Part shown: piece after piece, positions 60,117 through 64,000 of the stretch
Numbering within the stretch: the stretch's first letter is position 1
Layout: each line of letters opens with the position of its first letter
NCBI GenBank assembly: GCA_964513565.1
Contig: CAZENE010000014.1
Location: forward strand, 1-64,000
DNA from: Delta-02 sp964513565
GTDB taxonomy: Bacteria; Desulfobacterota; Syntrophorhabdia; Syntrophorhabdales; Syntrophorhabdaceae
Direction: 5' to 3'
Length of the DNA: 64,000 bases
The notes under the pieces: generated by a model
What the model saw: only the letters and a program-made list of their open reading frames with translations
The model's database searches: none
Told to the model about the DNA's origin: nothing
Position numbers and translations under genes: made by a program

Positions 60117-60920
60117 TTATCCTTCGGGTTCCCAATTGTTCATGCTGCCCGTCCTATAACCCTTAAGATCGAGGGATACATAGGCGAACCCTAGCAACAT
60201 CAATCTCTGCGCTATTTCATTCCTGTATTCAAGCACGACCGGCAGGTCTTTTTCCTCGACTTCGATACGCGCCGTATTTCCGTGATGCCGTACGCGAACC
60301 TGAGATACCCCGAGGGCCCTGATAAATGCCTCGGAATGTTCTATCCTCCTGAGGCGCTCCACGGTTATCTCCGTTCCATAAGGTATCCTGGACGCAAGGC
60401 AGGCCTGAGAGGGTTTATCGCAAGTTGGAAGACCAAGTTCTTCCGATATGGTCCTGATATCATTCTTCGACAACCCTGCATCGATGAACGGGCTAATTAC
60501 CCCGGCTTCGATGCAGGCCTGCCTTCCGGGCCTGTAATCCCCAAGGTCATCGATGTTGGAGCCATCAAGAATATGCCTGAAGCCTTCATTCGTGACAATT
60601 TCCCGCATAGTGCGGAAAAGTCCGGCTTTGCACTGGTAACAGCGGTCCGGGTTGTTTGCCGTGAAAACTTCGTTATTCATGCCGTCTCCCTCGATCAAAA
60701 GCAGACGGGCCCCTATCGACGCTGCAAGTTCCTGTGCTTCGGTGGCTTCAGCCTCGGGGTAAAGAGGCCAAACTGCGGTGACCGCAAGGACATTCTCGCT
60801 CCCGAGCGCGTCGATGCCGGCCTTGAGAAGAAGCGTGCTGTCTGCCCCTCCGGAAAACGCAACGGCGGCTTTCCCCAAGGACCTGATAATCCCTTTTAAT
60901 TTCTCGTATCGGGTGTTCAT
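60117..60920 (-). CDS. larE: LarE-like ATP-dependent sulfur transferase
   Basis: About 267 residues. Adenine-nucleotide PP-loop VAFSGGADSTLLLKAGIDAL, then ANNPDRCYQCKAGLF and PTCDKPSQACLASRIPYGTE, as in LarE (which sacrifices sulfur to make the nickel-pincer cofactor) and its relatives. CDKPSQAC and CYQC offer several Cys; in some LarE proteins a cluster replaces the sacrificed Cys. No larB or larC is nearby. Its pairing with mnmA suggests it may feed tRNA thiolation or another sulfur route. I use the ATG at 60920, where the family usually begins; a GTG at 60998 is possible. Confidence 0.82.
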   Translation of the reverse strand: MNTRYEKLKGIIRSLGKAAVAFSGGADSTLLLKAGIDALGSENVLAVTAVWPLYPEAEATEAQELAASIGARLLLIEGDGMNNEVFTANNPDRCYQCKAGLFRTMREIVTNEGFRHILDGSNIDDLGDYRPGRQACIEAGVISPFIDAGLSKNDIRTISEELGLPTCDKPSQACLASRIPYGTEITVERLRRIEHSEAFIRALGVSQVRVRHHGNTARIEVEEKDLPVVLEYRNEIAQRLMLLGFAYVSLDLKGYRTGSMNNWEPEG

Positions 60921-61021
60921 CCTCAATTCACATGCCGCAGCATCTATCTCCGAGCGATCGGTCTCACGGGGAACATACCATGATTCGATCTTCCGCACAC
61001 CTTGTTTGTCGGTCCTCTGCC

Positions 61022-61048
61022 TAAAAAATGAGACCGAGGTTTTGGTCT
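61022..61048 (-). terminator. Probable terminator after cysK
   Basis: Reading the minus strand: AGACC, an 8-base loop, GGTCT, then CATTTTTTAG, located about 20 bases after the cysK stop. The stem is short but the T-run is good. Confidence 0.5.
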
Positions 61049-61067
61049 TTTACTCCTTACTCTGGCC

Positions 61068-62063
61068 TCAGATGGGAGTATCGGACGCACCGGCAGAATC
61101 AAGGCCGCCAAGGATCCCTTCAAAAAGCACCGTAGAAAGATAGCGTTCGCCGGCATCAGGCAAAATGACCACGATCCGCTTCCCGGCATTCTCAGGCTCA
61201 TTGGCGAGCTTCACAGCGATATGCGCCGCTGCCCCGCAGGATATGCCGCTCAAGATCCCTTCCTCCCGCGAAAGACGCAGGGCCATTTCTATCGCCTCTT
61301 CGTTGCTGACGGTTTCGATGCGGTCGACAAGGGACAGGTCGAGGACCTTCGGCACAAAACCGGCCCCGATACCCTGGATCTTGTGCGGGCCGGGCTTGAG
61401 TTCCTCACCTTTCCTCGTCTGAGAGAGAACGGGTGAATGGACCGGTTCGACGGCTACTGACACTATCTTTTTTGCTTTTATCAGTTTGAAATAGCGGCTT
61501 ACCCCAGTAATGGTCCCTCCCGTTCCCACTCCAGAAACAAAGACGTCCATGCTCCCGTCCGTGTCATTCCACAATTCGACCGCTGTCGTCGCTTCATGGA
61601 TAGCCGGGTTTGCAGGGTTTTCGAATTGCTGGGGAAGAAAATACCGGTCGGGGTCGTTCTTTGCTATCTCTTCGGCTTTTGCAACAGCGCCTTTCATTCC
61701 TTTAGCGCCTTCGGTCAGGATGATTTTCGCGCCCAGGGCTTTCAACACCTTGCGACGCTCGATCGACATCGTTTCCGGCATAGTCAGGGTCACCCTGTAG
61801 CCCCTGGCCGCGCCGACAAAAGCAAGTGCTATGCCGGTATTTCCCGAAGTAGGCTCGATAATCTCCATGTCCGGTTTCAAACGCCCGGATCTCTCCGCGT
61901 CCCAGACCATGGCAGCCCCTATCCTGCATTTGACCGAATAGGCGGGGTTGCGCCCTTCCACCTTCGCGAGGACAATGGCCTGGGAATTGCCGGCGACCTT
62001 GTTGAGTTTGACAAGCGGCGTCCTCCCTATCGAAAACGAATTGTCCTCAAATATATTCCCCAT
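61068..62063 (-). CDS. cysK: Cysteine synthase (O-acetylserine sulfhydrylase)
   Basis: 331 residues, PLP fold type II. It makes cysteine from O-acetylserine and sulfide. PLP lysine in GRNPAYSVKCRIGAAMVWD; substrate loop EPTSGNTGIALAFVGAARGY; cofactor phosphate loop GVGTGGTITGVSRYFK; C-terminal SGISCGAAAHIAVKLA and VVILPDAGERYLSTVLF. AAGGAGG precedes the ATG by 7 bases. It has its own promoter and possible operator upstream. It completes the cysteine route with CysE at 55962. Confidence 0.96.
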   Translation of the reverse strand: MGNIFEDNSFSIGRTPLVKLNKVAGNSQAIVLAKVEGRNPAYSVKCRIGAAMVWDAERSGRLKPDMEIIEPTSGNTGIALAFVGAARGYRVTLTMPETMSIERRKVLKALGAKIILTEGAKGMKGAVAKAEEIAKNDPDRYFLPQQFENPANPAIHEATTAVELWNDTDGSMDVFVSGVGTGGTITGVSRYFKLIKAKKIVSVAVEPVHSPVLSQTRKGEELKPGPHKIQGIGAGFVPKVLDLSLVDRIETVSNEEAIEMALRLSREEGILSGISCGAAAHIAVKLANEPENAGKRIVVILPDAGERYLSTVLFEGILGGLDSAGASDTPI

Positions 62064-62366
62064 AATTAACCTCCTTAGGCCTTCGCCCGCGCGGCATTAA
62101 TTCCTACCTAAAAGATAGGATTAGTATAAAAAAAGACTCATTCCAATGTCAATAACAATATATACATCAGGAAAGGTGACGGGCAATCGACTATGGATGA
62201 CTGGAATTATTATCCCACGGCCTGTTGCTTTCGCCTGTCGTCCAACTTTTCTCACAGCCCGTTGCCTGTCCCGTAACGTCCCCATTATTCATTTGACCCG
62301 ACCGCTTATAAGTGATACTTTTTTTTACCGGTTAAAATTAACCAAAGAACATGCGAGGAGGACATT
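62064..62366. other. Divergent intergenic region cysK/DUF3617
   Basis: About 300 bases. The cysK-proximal part contains the promoter and palindrome listed separately. On the plus side a GAGGAGG ribosome site leads to the ATG at 62367. No ORF or RNA gene is supported in between. Confidence 0.5.
62102..62152 (-). promoter_or_regulatory. cysK promoter with adjoining palindrome
   Basis: Reading the minus strand: TTGACA (62152-62147), 18 bases, TATACT (62128-62123). Two bases after the -10 begins TCCTATCTTTTAGGTAGGA (62120-62102), an inverted repeat with TCCTA/TAGGA arms covering the expected transcription start. A repressor binding here would block cysK; the Rrf2-family regulator at 52238 is one candidate, although this box differs from the CTTGAC-type site near that gene. 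Confidence 0.6.
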
Positions 62367-62804
62367 ATGAAGGTGACTGTTTTCACAGCAATGGCTATCA
62401 TTCTGGCGTTGGTATGGTGTGGTGGCGTTGGGGCCGCGGACCCCAACATTAAAGACGGTCTCTGGGAGATCACGACAAAAACGGAAATGAAAGGCATGCC
62501 CGGGAATATTCCGCCAACAAAAATGAAGCAGTGCCTCACGAAGAAAGACAGCATACCCCAGCAGGGCAATACCAAGAACAATAACTGCAAAATGATCGAC
62601 AACAGGGTATACGGAAATACCGTATCATGGACAATGCTCTGTACAGAAAAAGACGGGACCATGGAAAGCAAGGGACAGATGAAATACAAGGGCGACACGT
62701 TCGACGGAACGACAGTAACGACGATCAAGGACAAAGCCGGACAAACCCAGCAGATCACGAGCAGGATGACCGGAAAACGCCTGGGGCCCTGCGATAAGAA
62801 ATAA
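62367..62804 (+). CDS. Periplasmic DUF3617-family protein
   Basis: 145 residues. Signal peptide 1-23 (MKVTVFTAMAIILALVWCGG, cut after VGA or GAA). The mature part has IKDGLWEITTKTEMKGMPG, the typical DUF3617 opening GxWE, then MKQCLTKKDSIPQ, and Cys at QCL, NCK, LCT and PCD, probably paired by disulfides. DUF3617 proteins are exported and of unknown function. GAGGAGG precedes the ATG. ilvE follows 20 bases downstream. Confidence 0.85.
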   Translation: MKVTVFTAMAIILALVWCGGVGAADPNIKDGLWEITTKTEMKGMPGNIPPTKMKQCLTKKDSIPQQGNTKNNNCKMIDNRVYGNTVSWTMLCTEKDGTMESKGQMKYKGDTFDGTTVTTIKDKAGQTQQITSRMTGKRLGPCDKK

Positions 62805-62824
62805 TATGTGAAACGAGGATCATT

Positions 62825-63886
62825 TTGAAGATCAAGACGAGACTGAGCAAAAAAACAAGAATAAATGAGGTTGACTTCAATAACCTGGAGTTCGGGGTCG
62901 ATTTTTCCGACCATATGTATTATGTCGATTATGGGGACGGCGGCTGGAAAGAACCCCGTATAGAACCCTACGGGCCCATGAAGATATACCCTGCCCTGTC
63001 GACGTTGCATTACGGACAGGCCGTCTTCGAGGGTCTCAAGGCATTTCTTGGCATCGATGGGAAAATACGGCTCTTCCGTGTGGACAAAAACCATGAGCGC
63101 TACAATATGTCGTGCGAACGTATGTGTATCCCTGCCATATCCTGGGAATTATTCTTCGGGGGCATGAAAAGGCTCATCGAGATTGATAAGGAATGGATAC
63201 CTAAAAAACGCGGATGCTCCCTTTACATCAGGCCCTTTATTTTCGCAACGGACAATTTTCTCGGCGTTAGAGTTTCATATACGTACCGGTTTATGATAAT
63301 TACCTCACCGGTCGGCGCATATTATAAAGAAGGACTTAACCCGGTAAAGCTTATCACGTCGGGTGAGTTTGTCCGTGCGGTCAAAGGCGGCCTCGGCGCC
63401 GTAAAGACGCCCGCCAATTATGCAGCGTCCCTCTACCCGGGGGAAGTTGCCAAGAAAAAAGGGTTTACGCAGGTGCTCTGGCTTGATGGGATCGAGAACC
63501 GCTGTATCGAAGAGGTCGGGACGATGAACATCATGTTCGTCATCGACGGGACAATCGTTACCCCGCCGCTTGAAGGGTCCATTCTGCCGGGTGTGACCCG
63601 AAACTCGGTCATATCACTCGCCAAGCACTGGGGGATCCCCGTAGAGGAACGGAAGATAACGATCGAAGAGGTGATGTCCGAGGCAAAAAGCGGTCGCCTC
63701 CACGAGGTGTTCGGTACGGGCACGGCCGCCGTCATATCCCCGGTCGGTTGGATACAGCATAATGACGATATGGTCACCATACACAATGGAGAAATAGGGC
63801 CGATTTCTCAAAAATTATACGATGAGATCACCGGCATGCAGTATGGTGAAAAAACCGATCCATTCGGTTGGTGCATAACGCTATAA
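62825..63886 (+). CDS. ilvE: Branched-chain amino acid aminotransferase
   Basis: 353 residues, PLP fold type IV. It transfers the amino group to and from Leu, Ile and Val. Landmarks: YGPMKIYPALSTLHYGQAVF with EGLKAF, NHERYNMSCERMCIP, SLYIRPFIFATDNFLGVRVS, PLP lysine in GAVKTPANYAASLYPGE, ENRCIEEVGTMNIMFVID, PPLEGSILPGVTRNSV and VFGTGTAAVISPVG. It starts with TTG at 62825, behind GAGGATCATT; no nearer ATG fits the conserved opening. A stem-loop terminator follows. Confidence 0.94.
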   Translation: MKIKTRLSKKTRINEVDFNNLEFGVDFSDHMYYVDYGDGGWKEPRIEPYGPMKIYPALSTLHYGQAVFEGLKAFLGIDGKIRLFRVDKNHERYNMSCERMCIPAISWELFFGGMKRLIEIDKEWIPKKRGCSLYIRPFIFATDNFLGVRVSYTYRFMIITSPVGAYYKEGLNPVKLITSGEFVRAVKGGLGAVKTPANYAASLYPGEVAKKKGFTQVLWLDGIENRCIEEVGTMNIMFVIDGTIVTPPLEGSILPGVTRNSVISLAKHWGIPVEERKITIEEVMSEAKSGRLHEVFGTGTAAVISPVGWIQHNDDMVTIHNGEIGPISQKLYDEITGMQYGEKTDPFGWCITL

Positions 63887-63907
63887 AGGGCAATAGGCGA
63901 TAAAAAT

Positions 63908-63942
63908 ATCCTCCCGATGAATTTTCAGGAGGGTGTTTTTTT
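63908..63942 (+). terminator. Intrinsic terminator after ilvE
   Basis: CCTCC and GGAGG arms (63910-63914, 63928-63932), extended by an A-T and a G-T pair, followed by GTGTTTTTTTATTTTTT. It lies 22 bases after the ilvE stop. Confidence 0.75.
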
Positions 63943-64000
63943 ATTTTTTATTGGTATTTCTTTTCGATCTCGGCCGGTTTGACGCCGAAAAATCGTCACG

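Noticed and set aside
63943..64000. Minus frame reading FFGVKPAEIEKKYQ before a stop at the right edge
   Set aside because: It could be the C-terminus of a gene beyond the window, but a stop lies in frame almost immediately upstream and only about 15 codons are visible.

Overview
This window looks like chromosome of an anaerobic, Desulfobacterota/Deltaproteobacteria-type bacterium, perhaps a syntroph. This is inferred from gene content, not from any search. The pointers are an AhbB-type siroheme decarboxylase beside hemL (heme from siroheme), LL-diaminopimelate aminotransferase, the [FeFe]-hydrogenase maturase HydE next to a three-domain NifU and NifS, a solitary 2-hydroxyacyl-CoA-dehydratase-like protein, and many multi-PAS hybrid kinases.

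Layout. (1) 1-8.8 kb: a KtrAB-type K+ uptake pair between two PAS-rich hybrid histidine kinases; the first is cut by the window edge. (2) 8.8-12.5 kb: a relic of a receiver domain, then a three-gene ABC importer on the minus strand with a recognisable promoter. (3) 12.5-22.5 kb: a graveyard of mobile DNA. It holds two IS3-family relics, two IS21 fragments, an IS256-family fragment, a complete-looking IS21-family element (istA/istB, 2.46 kb), a truncated MalT-like regulator, a methyltransferase and several broken genes. (4) 22.5-31.2 kb: an accessory island of small, tightly overlapping unknown genes. It has a macrodomain operon, three paralogous HTH proteins, a CI-like regulator with a palindromic operator, ankyrin-repeat proteins and an AbiE-type toxin/antitoxin pair in reversed order. 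It ends at a tRNA-Arg gene whose 3' end faces the island. (5) 31.2-64 kb: dense core genome.

Core operons. On the minus strand: ahbB-hemL-alr-mlaE-mlaF-mlaD plus a secreted repeat protein (heme, D-Ala, outer-membrane lipid transport); thiE-thiS-thiG-thiH; a 2-hydroxyacyl-CoA-dehydratase-like gene, a DUF4911-like gene, tldD and a PAS-GGDEF gene; mnmA with larE; and cysK. On the plus strand: pfk and an HD-GYP gene; dapL and a TPR gene; hydE-nifU-nifS-cysE; a DUF3617 gene and ilvE.

The best regulatory signal is between an Rrf2-family regulator and the divergent hydE-nifU-nifS-cysE operon. Two near-consensus sigma70 promoters have both -35 boxes inside one perfect inverted repeat. cysK also has a strong promoter with a palindrome just after its -10. 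Together these suggest Fe-S/cysteine-responsive control. The most likely undescribed system is the 22.6-31.0 kb island: a six-gene coupled operon with a DarG-like macrodomain but no DarT partner, followed by three copies of an HTH family with an unrecognised conserved C-terminal region. Two of these copies share a 55-bp identical DNA tract over the recognition-helix region.
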